Origin: Flavobacterium flavigenum
Lineage (GTDB): Bacteria; Bacteroidota; Bacteroidia; Flavobacteriales; Flavobacteriaceae
Direction: 5' to 3'
Assembly: GCF_027111255.2 (NCBI RefSeq)
Contig: NZ_CP114285.2
Span: forward strand, 2,294,001-2,358,000
Length of the DNA: 64,000 nucleotides
Position numbers and translations under genes: made by a program. Positions 44,133-51,477 of the stretch are shown here, in pieces. Below the pieces are notes generated by a model, which was not told the origin of the DNA, did no database searches, and worked only from the letters and a program-made list of their open reading frames with translations. The stretch's first letter is position 1. Each line of letters starts with the position of its first letter.

Positions 44133-44702
44133 TTACAAAGAGCGGTAGTATTTAATTTTCCTGACCACATCAATATCTTTAAAATGGTATTGCTCTAACC
44201 AATCTGCCTGATCAAAAAACAGGCAGCGGGACTCTGCAATTACAATAATGGGTTTGCTTAATGAAATTTTATATAGTGTATTCAGTAATTCAGCGTATTG
44301 AAAATCAAAAAGTGGATTGTAGAGATAAAAAATGGTACCATCGGAAATATCCGTTTTTAAAATATCATCACATACTGCAATGACATTTGTTAATTTCTCT
44401 TTTTCAATTAAATCAACACAAACATCATTACGTTCTTTAAGAATTTCAATTCCTTTGAATTTTGCATAAGGAAATTTTACAGCCCCGAATAAAATTATGT
44501 TTCCATAACCTGAACCTAAATCATAAAATACAGTCTCGTTTGTCATCACAAGAGGATCAAAAAGATCAGATAAAAAACTTGAAGAGCCGTATCTGTATGA
44601 GTTAAGGCCGTTACGGATTGTGATTTCTGAAAGGCTTAAGTTTTCTTCAATGTTATCCGAATATTTATCAATTTCAGATTGGATTTTTTTCAGCAGCTCC
44701 AT
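44133..44702 (-). CDS. Class I SAM-dependent methyltransferase
   Basis: 189 residues. SAM motif I is VFYDLGSGYGNIILFGA, with the acidic end of strand 2 in FKGIEILKERNDVC and motif post-II in VIAVCDDILKTD. The catalytic-loop position reads FYLYNPLFDFQYAELL, with an NPLF where NPPF/NPPY would mark an N-methyltransferase, so the target is uncertain. It begins one base after the radical SAM stop and is therefore co-transcribed with the peptide maturase. A role in modifying the same peptide is a reasonable inference. Confidence 0.8.
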   Translation of the reverse strand: MELLKKIQSEIDKYSDNIEENLSLSEITIRNGLNSYRYGSSSFLSDLFDPLVMTNETVFYDLGSGYGNIILFGAVKFPYAKFKGIEILKERNDVCVDLIEKEKLTNVIAVCDDILKTDISDGTIFYLYNPLFDFQYAELLNTLYKISLSKPIIVIAESRCLFFDQADWLEQYHFKDIDVVRKIKYYRSL

Positions 44703-44703
44703 A

Positions 44704-46128
44704 TCATTTCATCATTAATAATTCTAATTTTTTCAGGGACTCTATAGCTTTTTCCATTTTAACGGCATACTCATCATTTACTTTTTGAACATCAGCATTA
44801 CAAAAATTACAGATTTCTTCCTCTTCATAAACATAATTATCGCATCCGTTACATAACTTAAGTGCTTTTGGCATTCTCGGAACTCTGTTTGTATGATCTG
44901 ATACTGGAACCTGAGGACTATTATTAGGTGATTGTATTTCTACTATCTCTCCTTTTTCATTTTCGACAATTATTTCAAAAAGGCCTATATCAAAAGACAA
45001 TCCTGGAGCTTCCTGTGTTTTTCTTATTCTTTCGTGTAGTCCTTTCTTTTTTAATTCTAAAGCACGATGATGACAAAAAGGATTATTGCCTCTTTTACCA
45101 AATAATACATGACTTGTCCAGGTACATCCTGCCAGGCAGGAAGATTCATAGTAACAGCCTTTGCAGCCTCCCCATAATTCTTCTTTATTTCTGTATCTGG
45201 AAAAAACCATCTCTTCGCTGTATTTCCAAATATCTTCAAGATCCATATCTTTTACATTACCACCCGTATATTCAGTTGTTGGTAATGAAGGACAGCCTTT
45301 AATTTTACCGTCGGCTTCAATGCCAATTCCGGTATGTCCTGCTGAACAACCTGTGTAATATTTCTCATTCCCTTGTCTCCAGATATGTTCGTAGGGGCCA
45401 AAATAGCCAATGTTATTTCCTGCTTGTATTAAAACATTATTCGCTAATGCTTTTCTGTATATCAAAATAAGATTATCATAAAAATCAATTAATTCATAAG
45501 GCTGAAGTATCAGTTCATCCGAATTATCAACTGCATTTCCCATAGCGACTGCAAGTTGTATCTGCCAGTTTTTTACACCATTCTCAATCAGAACATCCAG
45601 AAGTTCGTTCAGTTCATTTTTACTGCTTTTTGTTATTACTGTATTCACACTTGATGGGATATTGTGCTTTTTTAGTAACTGCAGACAATTGATTACATGT
45701 TCAAAAGAATCCCTTCTCCCTCTTATTTTATTATGTGTAACAGGCATTCCGTCAATAGAAACCCCAATATTTCTTATTCCTGCTTTTTTTGCATCAATAA
45801 TTCTCTCTTCGTTTAAATTGTATGCCCCGGACTGCATAGAACATTCAATGCCACTCTGGTGTATTTTTTCTATAATTTCAAGCCAGTCTTTTCTCAAAAA
45901 AGCTTCACCTCCAATAATGGTAATTTCTCTTGTCCCAAGACGTTTAAGACTATCAATAACACCAAAACATTGTTCCGTAGTCAATTCACCTGGTCTTACT
46001 TTTCCAGCTCTGGATCCGCAGTGTGAGCATTTCAAATTACAGGCTAAAGTAATTTCCCATACCACATGAACCGGCGTCGCTGTTTTATAATCATCTCTTA
46101 CTCTGTATCGTGTAGAAGTCTTATTCAT
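44704..46128 (-). CDS. Radical SAM/SPASM peptide maturase of the GDL/DUF1843 peptides (probable)
   Basis: 474 residues. The radical SAM CxxxCxxC is Cys30, Cys34, Cys37 (TLACNLKCSHCGSRAG), with the SAM-binding GGEAFLRKDW after it. The C-terminal SPASM region has many cysteines binding auxiliary Fe-S clusters: YYTGCSAGHTGIGIEADGKIKGCPSLP and LWGGCKGCYYESSCLAGCTW. A zinc-ribbon-like pair closes the protein (LCNGCDNY...ICNFCNADV). I recall an NCBI family of GDL-motif-peptide-associated radical SAM/SPASM maturases, which this fits. The gene lies 74 bases downstream of three GDL peptide genes, behind a terminator-like hairpin, and one base before a methyltransferase gene. Confidence 0.85.
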   Translation of the reverse strand: MNKTSTRYRVRDDYKTATPVHVVWEITLACNLKCSHCGSRAGKVRPGELTTEQCFGVIDSLKRLGTREITIIGGEAFLRKDWLEIIEKIHQSGIECSMQSGAYNLNEERIIDAKKAGIRNIGVSIDGMPVTHNKIRGRRDSFEHVINCLQLLKKHNIPSSVNTVITKSSKNELNELLDVLIENGVKNWQIQLAVAMGNAVDNSDELILQPYELIDFYDNLILIYRKALANNVLIQAGNNIGYFGPYEHIWRQGNEKYYTGCSAGHTGIGIEADGKIKGCPSLPTTEYTGGNVKDMDLEDIWKYSEEMVFSRYRNKEELWGGCKGCYYESSCLAGCTWTSHVLFGKRGNNPFCHHRALELKKKGLHERIRKTQEAPGLSFDIGLFEIIVENEKGEIVEIQSPNNSPQVPVSDHTNRVPRMPKALKLCNGCDNYVYEEEEICNFCNADVQKVNDEYAVKMEKAIESLKKLELLMMK

Positions 46129-46152
46129 CTTGATTTATTTTATAGTTTGACA

Positions 46153-46193
46153 TTAAAAAAAACGGTTTAAAAAGTAAAACTTCATAAACCGTC
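46153..46193 (-). terminator. Terminator or attenuator between the peptide genes and the maturase
   Basis: On the minus strand ACGGTTT / AAACCGT arms (46192-46186 and 46168-46162) are followed by eight T. It lies just after the last peptide stop and before the radical SAM start. Partial termination here would give many peptide transcripts per maturase transcript, as is usual in RiPP operons. A T run also follows on the plus strand. Confidence 0.6.
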
Positions 46194-46202
46194 TTTTTTA
46201 GC

Positions 46203-46373
46203 TTACTTTCTTAGAGATTCAATCGCTTCTAACAATTCTAATAAAGCTGAACTTAGATCTCCTTGTTCTCTTACAGTTTGTTTAGCTTGTTCGGCTACTG
46301 CAATCATTTTTTCCAAATCATTTGAAGCAATCGCTTCTCTGATTCCTGCTGCATAAAGCATTACTACTCCCAT
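46203..46373 (-). CDS. GDL-motif (DUF1843-like) small peptide, copy 1
   Basis: 56 residues from the ATG at 46373 (MGVVMLYAAGIREAIASNDL); in-frame upstream ATGs lie in the leader. The core motif VREQGDLSSALLELLEAIE contains the GDL signature. No Cys, Trp or Phe; Tyr7 is the only aromatic residue. No signal peptide and mostly helical. It aligns almost end to end with the two peptides upstream. It is a likely substrate of the radical SAM/SPASM protein encoded after the next hairpin. It is the most diverged copy (EKMIAVAEQAKQTVRE). Confidence 0.8.
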   Translation of the reverse strand: MGVVMLYAAGIREAIASNDLEKMIAVAEQAKQTVREQGDLSSALLELLEAIESLRK

Positions 46374-46441
46374 GGTATTTTGTTTTTTGTTATTCCTACT
46401 CTTTTGGTTTTTCAGATCCACCCTTGTTTTTCTGTACAAGT
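46374..46441 (-). promoter_or_regulatory. Cluster leader motif before GDL peptide copy 1
   Basis: Plus-strand CCTACTCTTTTGG (46395-46407) then TTTTTCAGATCCACC. This is the same motif as the leaders at 39.5, 46.7, 47.7 and 51.1 kb, 21 bases from the start codon. Confidence 0.65.
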
Positions 46442-46466
46442 CAGTATTTTCAATTCGCTTAAAGCC

Positions 46467-46646
46467 TTATTTATTTTTCTTTTTTAGAAGATCAATCGCT
46501 TCTAACAATTCTAGTAAAGCTGCAGTTAAGTCGCCTTGCTCTTTTATGGTTTGTTTTGCCTGTTCGGCAACAGCTTCCATCTTTGCTAAATCATTTGAGG
46601 CCAAAGCTTCTCTGATAGCGGCTCCGTATGCCATTATTATTCCCAT
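46467..46646 (-). CDS. GDL-motif (DUF1843-like) small peptide, copy 2
   Basis: 59 residues, MGIIMAYGAAIREALASNDL then AKMEAVAEQAKQTIKEQGDL and TAALLELLEAIDLLKKKNK. It lacks Cys, Phe and Trp; Tyr7 is the single aromatic residue. The longer lysine-rich tail distinguishes it from the others. Separated from copy 1 by a 93-base spacer that carries the shared leader motif. Function inferred as in copy 1. Confidence 0.8.
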   Translation of the reverse strand: MGIIMAYGAAIREALASNDLAKMEAVAEQAKQTIKEQGDLTAALLELLEAIDLLKKKNK

Positions 46647-46716
46647 AATATTTCACTTTTAAGTTATTCCTACTCTTTTAGGTTTTTCGCTAAACCTATT
46701 TTCTATACAAATCAAT
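46647..46716 (-). promoter_or_regulatory. Cluster leader motif before GDL peptide copy 2
   Basis: Plus-strand CCTACTCTTTTAGG (46669-46682), with clean arms CCTA / TAGG, then TTTTTCGC. It lies 22 bases from the start codon. Confidence 0.65.
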
Positions 46717-46749
46717 TCGTAATTAAGTCCGGGTTTATTCTGCACTGAA

Positions 46750-46920
46750 TTATTTCTTCAACTTTTCAATTGCTTCAAGCAATTCTAACAAAGCTGCACT
46801 TAAATCACCTTGTTCTTTTATTGTTTGTTTAGCCTGTTCTGCAACGGCTTCCATCTTTGCTAAATCATTTGAGGCAATTGCTTCTCTGATAGCAACACCA
46901 TATGGCATCATTACTCCCAT
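46750..46920 (-). CDS. GDL-motif (DUF1843-like) small peptide, copy 3
   Basis: 56 residues, MGVMMPYGVAIREAIASNDL then AKMEAVAEQAKQTIKEQGDL and SAALLELLEAIEKLKK. Tyr7 is again the only aromatic residue. It is first of the tandem peptide array in transcription order, following the 219-residue protein gene (47012-47671) with a 91-base spacer. The leader motif of the other peptide genes is not clear here. Confidence 0.8.
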   Translation of the reverse strand: MGVMMPYGVAIREAIASNDLAKMEAVAEQAKQTIKEQGDLSAALLELLEAIEKLKK

Positions 46921-47011
46921 AATTTTATTTTTTTACTTGATTATTACTTGTTCTGCGAGATATCTCTTTATAAAATAAATTGTTCTCTATTTAAAAGACT
47001 GTCGTTATTTT

Positions 47012-47671
47012 TTAACTGCTGAACCCAAAATGATGTAAAAAAACAGCAGGTTCATTTGGATCTACACAAGTTAAATTACCCATCGTAACTGATTTACCAT
47101 CTTTGTTTTTTCCGGTAATGATGATATTTTTCATTCCTGCTTTCAATGTCCCCAATCGATTACCTTTTGTTACTTCAATTCCCATTTCATGTGGTGTACC
47201 AGTTCTGGTAGCAATAACATTACCTGAACCATTTTCTATTAATAGTATCTGTCCTATTGCCGGTGGCGGAAATAATTGAGAAACCGTAATATCTGTAAGT
47301 GGCCCCAGCGTAATATACTCAGGTAAACTTCCGGTATTAATTGCTACAGAATCTTCTTTATTAATTGTGATAGTTCTTCCAAACTCTGGTTCGCTGCTAT
47401 CATTTGTACAATACATCCACGGTGTAGTGAAAGGAGTGCCATCTTCTGTTTCTCCAATTGCTACATATCTTTGATGTATGCCCAATTTAGGTTTTTGGCT
47501 TTGTGAGTCCAGATTCAGATTGTAAAATACAGACATCAAAAGTGTACCAACAGCGTAGGTTCCGGTAGCTCCTTCAATAACTGGAAGAATAACAGGCCCA
47601 ACACCTCCACCATTCCAATCTACATAAGGATATACATTTACATTTTTAACTTTTACTGGTATTGCTTGCAT
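47012..47671 (-). CDS. Unknown 219-residue protein of the tyrosinase/GDL region
   Basis: No signal peptide. MQAIPVKVKNVNVYPYVDWNGGGVGPVILPVIEGATGTYAVGTLLMSVFYNLNLD and GQILLIENGSGNVIATRTGTPHEMGIEVTKGNRLGTLKAGMKNIIITGKNKDGKSVTMGNLTCVD suggest a beta-rich fold. The motif FPPPAIGQ recurs as VPPPAIGS in the DUF1842 protein at 39.0 kb. Cysteines are few. I recognise no family. It carries its own copy of the cluster leader module, upstream of the peptide array, and could be part of the same operon as the peptides. Confidence 0.65.
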   Translation of the reverse strand: MQAIPVKVKNVNVYPYVDWNGGGVGPVILPVIEGATGTYAVGTLLMSVFYNLNLDSQSQKPKLGIHQRYVAIGETEDGTPFTTPWMYCTNDSSEPEFGRTITINKEDSVAINTGSLPEYITLGPLTDITVSQLFPPPAIGQILLIENGSGNVIATRTGTPHEMGIEVTKGNRLGTLKAGMKNIIITGKNKDGKSVTMGNLTCVDPNEPAVFLHHFGFSS

Positions 47672-47679
47672 AAGAATTC

Positions 47680-48020
47680 ATTTTATTCCTACTCATGAGG
47701 CTTTTCAGATCCGCCTTCGCTTTTTACTGTGCGAAACAGTTCGTTTTTTTAGTGGGTTCTGCTCCACTTTATATTTTTTTGTCCTGAATAAACATTTCTC
47801 AACAAACAAATTTTTATAAATCATATAATTTGCTTTGGAAGAAATGCATCAGAAAAAATGCTGAAAATAATTTTGCCTTTTTTATTTTCTGTAGTAAAAT
47901 TACATCATGAAAAAAGCAGGAAATAAAAAAATGGTATGAGAAGGAGATTTTTGCGTATGAGTGCTGTAAAAATTACAACGAGACCGTTTTTAACCCATAA
48001 ATAACTTATTATCAGAACTT
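47680..48020 (-). promoter_or_regulatory. Shared leader module, copy 2
   Basis: Plus-strand reading: CCTACTCATGAGG (47688-47700), CTTTTCAGATCCGCC, hairpins ACTGT...ACAGT (47726-47740) and AGTGG...CCACT (47751-47768). The palindrome GTAAAATTAC follows at 47894-47903, then AAATAAAAAAATGGTATGAGA and GATTTTTGCGTATGA. The whole arrangement parallels copy 3 over about 340 bases. The GTAAAATTAC palindrome and its AT-rich flank may be the promoter or operator. Start codon at 47671. Confidence 0.7.
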
Positions 48021-48405
48021 AAAATACTTAAACCGAATCTAAAAAGTCATTCATAAGAGAAAAAAATCAGCAAAATTTATTGTTTTAAAGAATCCTTTTT
48101 TACTGTCCCATTATTTTCTAATTTATTTGAGACGATCCCTTTTTTTATTGTATCAGATCACAAATTCATTGTGCAATGTTTTATTGATTAACTCATAATT
48201 TTTTATACTTAGCTGATACATCTTGATTATTAAAATAAGAACCAACGGACTATTTTTGAAGGAGAAAAACGAACTGCTGTGAATACCAATAAAGAAAATC
48301 CTCACTGAACTAATATTACTCTATTTTAATACAAATAAAGAACTATTAGTTCCTGAAGGATTTCTTAATTTATAATGCCGATTATAGGTTTAAAAAACCA
48401 TACGA
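48021..48405. other. Intergenic region without a recognised gene
   Basis: About 385 AT-rich bases between leader copy 2 and the end of the DUF2182 gene. I see no ORF, tRNA or strong hairpin with a T run. Confidence 0.5.
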
Positions 48406-49155
48406 TCAAAAGTTCATCAGTCTGATTTTTGTTTGCACTATAATAATTTTTAATAATTTCATTCTGGGGACAAAAAGCCATTGAGGGAATCTTGGGTATT
48501 CCAGGTGCTCACTAATCATAACAAAAGTTACAATTAGCATCGCTAAATTGTGTCCTTTTGGTAAAAGCATAGGAAATAACATCAATGCCCATCCAGAACC
48601 AATGCACCAAACACCATGGGTAAGCCCAAAAAAGAAAGAATCGCGAAAAGCTTTCCATCCAAATGCTGACAAAATTCGATGATTATGACCTAGGTTCAAA
48701 AACCGCTGTTTAATTGGTGAAATTTCCCATATTACTACAATACCAAACAATACTAATGCAGGGATATAAGACATGGGCAATAAAAGGTTAACCCCCATTA
48801 TAATTTCTATCATAAAAACACCAACAATCATCCATACTAGCAGATAACCAAACACAAAAAACAAAGCACACAAGATGCGATAGCGTTTGAAGCTCTGCTG
48901 GTAAATAAACTGAATGGGCAGAATTAATTTAGGAAGCATCATTGCAATTACCATAAGTGCCCAGCCAATTAATTGCGATGAAAAAAGCTTCATCTCAAGC
49001 AACATCTGAAATGATGTTGCAGAGGGACATGAAGCAAAGACATGACAGTATTTCATTGCCATAATATGTCCGGGGTTTACCAAAAGTAGTGTCCAGACAA
49101 AAATGCTGATAATTACCATATTAATTGTAATGCGCTTATTTTGTGAAAGTGCCAT
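48406..49155 (-). CDS. DUF2182 integral membrane protein
   Basis: 249 residues with about seven transmembrane segments. Family marks are HIMAMKYCHVFASCPS, SQLIGWALMVIAMMLPKLILP (the WALMVxAMMLP motif) and WCIGSGWALMLFPMLLP with a second methionine-rich helix; Met, His and Cys are plentiful. Pfam describes DUF2182 as a predicted metal-binding membrane protein. It starts 13 bases after the tyrosinase stop, so it is co-transcribed. A copper-supply role for the tyrosinase is an inference from adjacency and the Met/His motifs. Confidence 0.82.
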   Translation of the reverse strand: MALSQNKRITINMVIISIFVWTLLLVNPGHIMAMKYCHVFASCPSATSFQMLLEMKLFSSQLIGWALMVIAMMLPKLILPIQFIYQQSFKRYRILCALFFVFGYLLVWMIVGVFMIEIIMGVNLLLPMSYIPALVLFGIVVIWEISPIKQRFLNLGHNHRILSAFGWKAFRDSFFFGLTHGVWCIGSGWALMLFPMLLPKGHNLAMLIVTFVMISEHLEYPRFPQWLFVPRMKLLKIIIVQTKIRLMNF

Positions 49156-49168
49156 ATCCCTTTTTTAC

Positions 49169-51031
49169 TTATTGCCCTGAACGGTAAATTCCTATTCGTT
49201 CTACTGTGATTTCATTCCCGTCAAGAGGAGCATCTTTACTCTTTATCTGGACATCCAGTGAATTAATATCAAGGGCACTATCAAGATGCAATTCGTCAAT
49301 AACACTTGTGATATTGAACTTAAAAGTAAGTCCTGAATCACCATGAGCAGTATTTTTCATGGAGGCATCAAGGACTCCAAAAAGAGAAACAGACTTGATG
49401 AATTTTTGATTTACATAAAGGGAAAGAAAATTAGAATCTTCGCCTCCTTTTACTCCTTCCAGCTGGAGATACACCTCATCAGGAACATTAGAAACAGAAG
49501 CTTTTAAAAGACTGTTTTTTACAGATTTCCATGCGGTGTTATCTAATTGAACAGTCATTTTGGTTTCTTTATCCTTTAAAGTAACTGAACCACTACTTGC
49601 TCCTACTAATTCCTTATTTTGTTTATTGCCCATCTTAATTCCTGTTTCTAAATTTGTTGCCCCAAGTTTATTTAATCTAAGAGATAAATTCTCTTTTAAA
49701 GAACCCGGCTGAATGGTGTCATAAGAAGTTAAAGACAGATCACTATAGGTATAAGAATAATATGTCCCGTTATACTTCAAATCATTTGTAGTCTGAACAT
49801 CTGCAGGTGTATAATACCAGGCAGTACCGTTTGCATCTAATGGCATAGCAAATTGTGAATTACCATTGGCTGTTGGCCCAACCAGCCAATCTGGTTGCGT
49901 TGGATTACTGTTTTTTCCGGTTACATTCCAGGCATCCCACATACGGTCAATATTAGAATGATGTAAGAAAAATATAGGGTCGAGACCTGCTGTTGCCGGC
50001 ACCCCCATCAAACCTATTTGTCTTGCAGCATTTCGTCCGCCTACCATACCGTGAACAAAATTATGGGGATTCTGCTCAAGATCTCCGGTTTCTGAACCAC
50101 TATGTGAAAATCCAGTTTCCCCCCCGCCATAAAAATAACCATTTAAATCGCCTGGCCCAAGTGTTGAAGGAGCAGATCCTTCACTATAAATAGTATCCCA
50201 TTGGCATTGATCATTTGCTGAATTTTCTCCATTACCTACTTGTACACCAGACCCATAACGTTCAGGTACATATAAAGGATTTGGTGTGTTATCTGGTAAA
50301 ACAGTAAGTGTAAATGCTGGAGGAATATTCGATTCTGTATAGATCGTAGATTGGCTTAGATAATTCCAATAAGGCAATGACCAGTCCGAAGGACCATTTA
50401 ATTCAGCTATAATGCTACGAAGAATATTTTCGAGTGCTACCAAATATCCCCTGTGCCAAGGAGGAAAAAACCAAGTACCGTGCTGACATTGGTCCCAAAA
50501 AATATTTGTTAATGTACCAGATGGAAGCGTGCTTAAATTTGCAGCGGTTCCTATGTATTTAATATTGACCCAGTTTAAATATTCGTATGGCTTTGAATAT
50601 AACGATTTTGGTAATAATAATTCTCCGTGAATTGCAGCATAAAACCACCAGCTTGTAGGATCGCTTACGGGGCGGGACTGCATTACCTGTACAGCTTTTG
50701 CATACCAGTAAAGATCGGTATAATTACCGGACTTGTCTATAAATTGCCCGCCGTTGTTGTCATCCCAAGCATTTTTTCTTAAATAAACTAACTGCTTCCA
50801 AGTAGTCCCGTTATCCCAATTTATCTCAGCATTGTTACTAGACAGTGTACCGGTTTTATTTCCCCCGTCATCTGTAAAGTTTACGGTAATTACTGATGGA
50901 TTAGAAGTGCTTACAGTGCCCTGAAAAGGACCACGCCCGTTACTATAAGTTACGCTAATGCTAGTTTTAGATCCGGTAATTGTGATTAACACATTTTGTT
51001 GATCTACCCACTTTCTGATAAATGAATTCAT
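49169..51031 (-). CDS. Tyrosinase/polyphenol oxidase with C-terminal lid-like domain
   Basis: 620 residues, no signal peptide. A small N-terminal beta domain (1-85) precedes the di-copper core. CuA has His135 (AAIHGELL), His184 and His193 (QHGTWFFPPWHRGYLVALE). CuB has His323 and His327 (NPHNFVHGMV), and His358 in DPIFFLHHSNIDRMWDAW. The C-terminal part, about 480-620 (VTLKDKETKMTVQLDN, FKFNITSVIDELHLD, ERIGIYR), resembles the KFDV lid of plant polyphenol oxidases, which shields the site until proteolysis. It oxidises phenols to quinones. First gene of its operon, with DUF2182 next and the shared leader module upstream. Confidence 0.93.
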   Translation of the reverse strand: MNSFIRKWVDQQNVLITITGSKTSISVTYSNGRGPFQGTVSTSNPSVITVNFTDDGGNKTGTLSSNNAEINWDNGTTWKQLVYLRKNAWDDNNGGQFIDKSGNYTDLYWYAKAVQVMQSRPVSDPTSWWFYAAIHGELLLPKSLYSKPYEYLNWVNIKYIGTAANLSTLPSGTLTNIFWDQCQHGTWFFPPWHRGYLVALENILRSIIAELNGPSDWSLPYWNYLSQSTIYTESNIPPAFTLTVLPDNTPNPLYVPERYGSGVQVGNGENSANDQCQWDTIYSEGSAPSTLGPGDLNGYFYGGGETGFSHSGSETGDLEQNPHNFVHGMVGGRNAARQIGLMGVPATAGLDPIFFLHHSNIDRMWDAWNVTGKNSNPTQPDWLVGPTANGNSQFAMPLDANGTAWYYTPADVQTTNDLKYNGTYYSYTYSDLSLTSYDTIQPGSLKENLSLRLNKLGATNLETGIKMGNKQNKELVGASSGSVTLKDKETKMTVQLDNTAWKSVKNSLLKASVSNVPDEVYLQLEGVKGGEDSNFLSLYVNQKFIKSVSLFGVLDASMKNTAHGDSGLTFKFNITSVIDELHLDSALDINSLDVQIKSKDAPLDGNEITVERIGIYRSGQ

Positions 51032-51049
51032 ATTTTAATTATTTAATTA

Positions 51050-51400
51050 TTTGTCTTACTCATAAGGCTTTTCAGATGCCACCTTCGCATTTTACTGTGC
51101 GAAACAGTTCGCTTTTTCAGTGCTATTTAGTCTCCTTTATAATTTTCGCTACGGATAAACATCTCTCAGCAAAGGCCTTTTTATGAATCATACACCTTGC
51201 ACCGAAATGAATACATTAGAAAAAAATCCTAAAAATAAATTTTACCGGGCTTTATTTTCTATAGTAAAATTACATCAGAAAAAAAGCACGAAATAAAAAA
51301 AGGGTATGAGATGGGGATTTTTACGCATGAAAGTCGTAAAAATTAAGAGGAGACTGTTTTTTTTACATAAAACACTCATTATCAAAACAAAAGAAAAGTA
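51050..51400 (-). promoter_or_regulatory. Shared leader module, copy 3 (tyrosinase gene)
   Basis: Plus-strand reading: CTTACTCATAAGG (51055-51067) and CTTTTCAGATGCCACC 23 bases from the ATG, then ACTGT...ACAGT (51093-51108), CTTTTTCAGTG, the palindrome GTAAAATTAC (51264-51273), and AAATAAAAAAAGGGTATGAG. It is closely parallel to copy 2. The AGTGG hairpin is broken here (CAGTGC...). Confidence 0.7.
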
Positions 51401-51477
51401 AAGCTGTTTTTATTTTTTGATAAAATGGATACTAATAATAGTAGAAAACATCGCTATATACACAAATACCATGGTTA

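Noticed and set aside
45662..46069. 135-codon open frame on the plus strand opposite the radical SAM gene
   Set aside because: It is the complement of the CxxxCxxC and SAM-binding region of a well-supported enzyme. Its cysteine/proline/serine-rich translation is what such a shadow gives.
47906..47940. Mini-ORF in leader copy 2 (ATGAAAAAAGCAGG...)
   Set aside because: It is on the plus strand, opposite to the transcribed leader, only about nine codons long, and not conserved as an ORF in copy 3.
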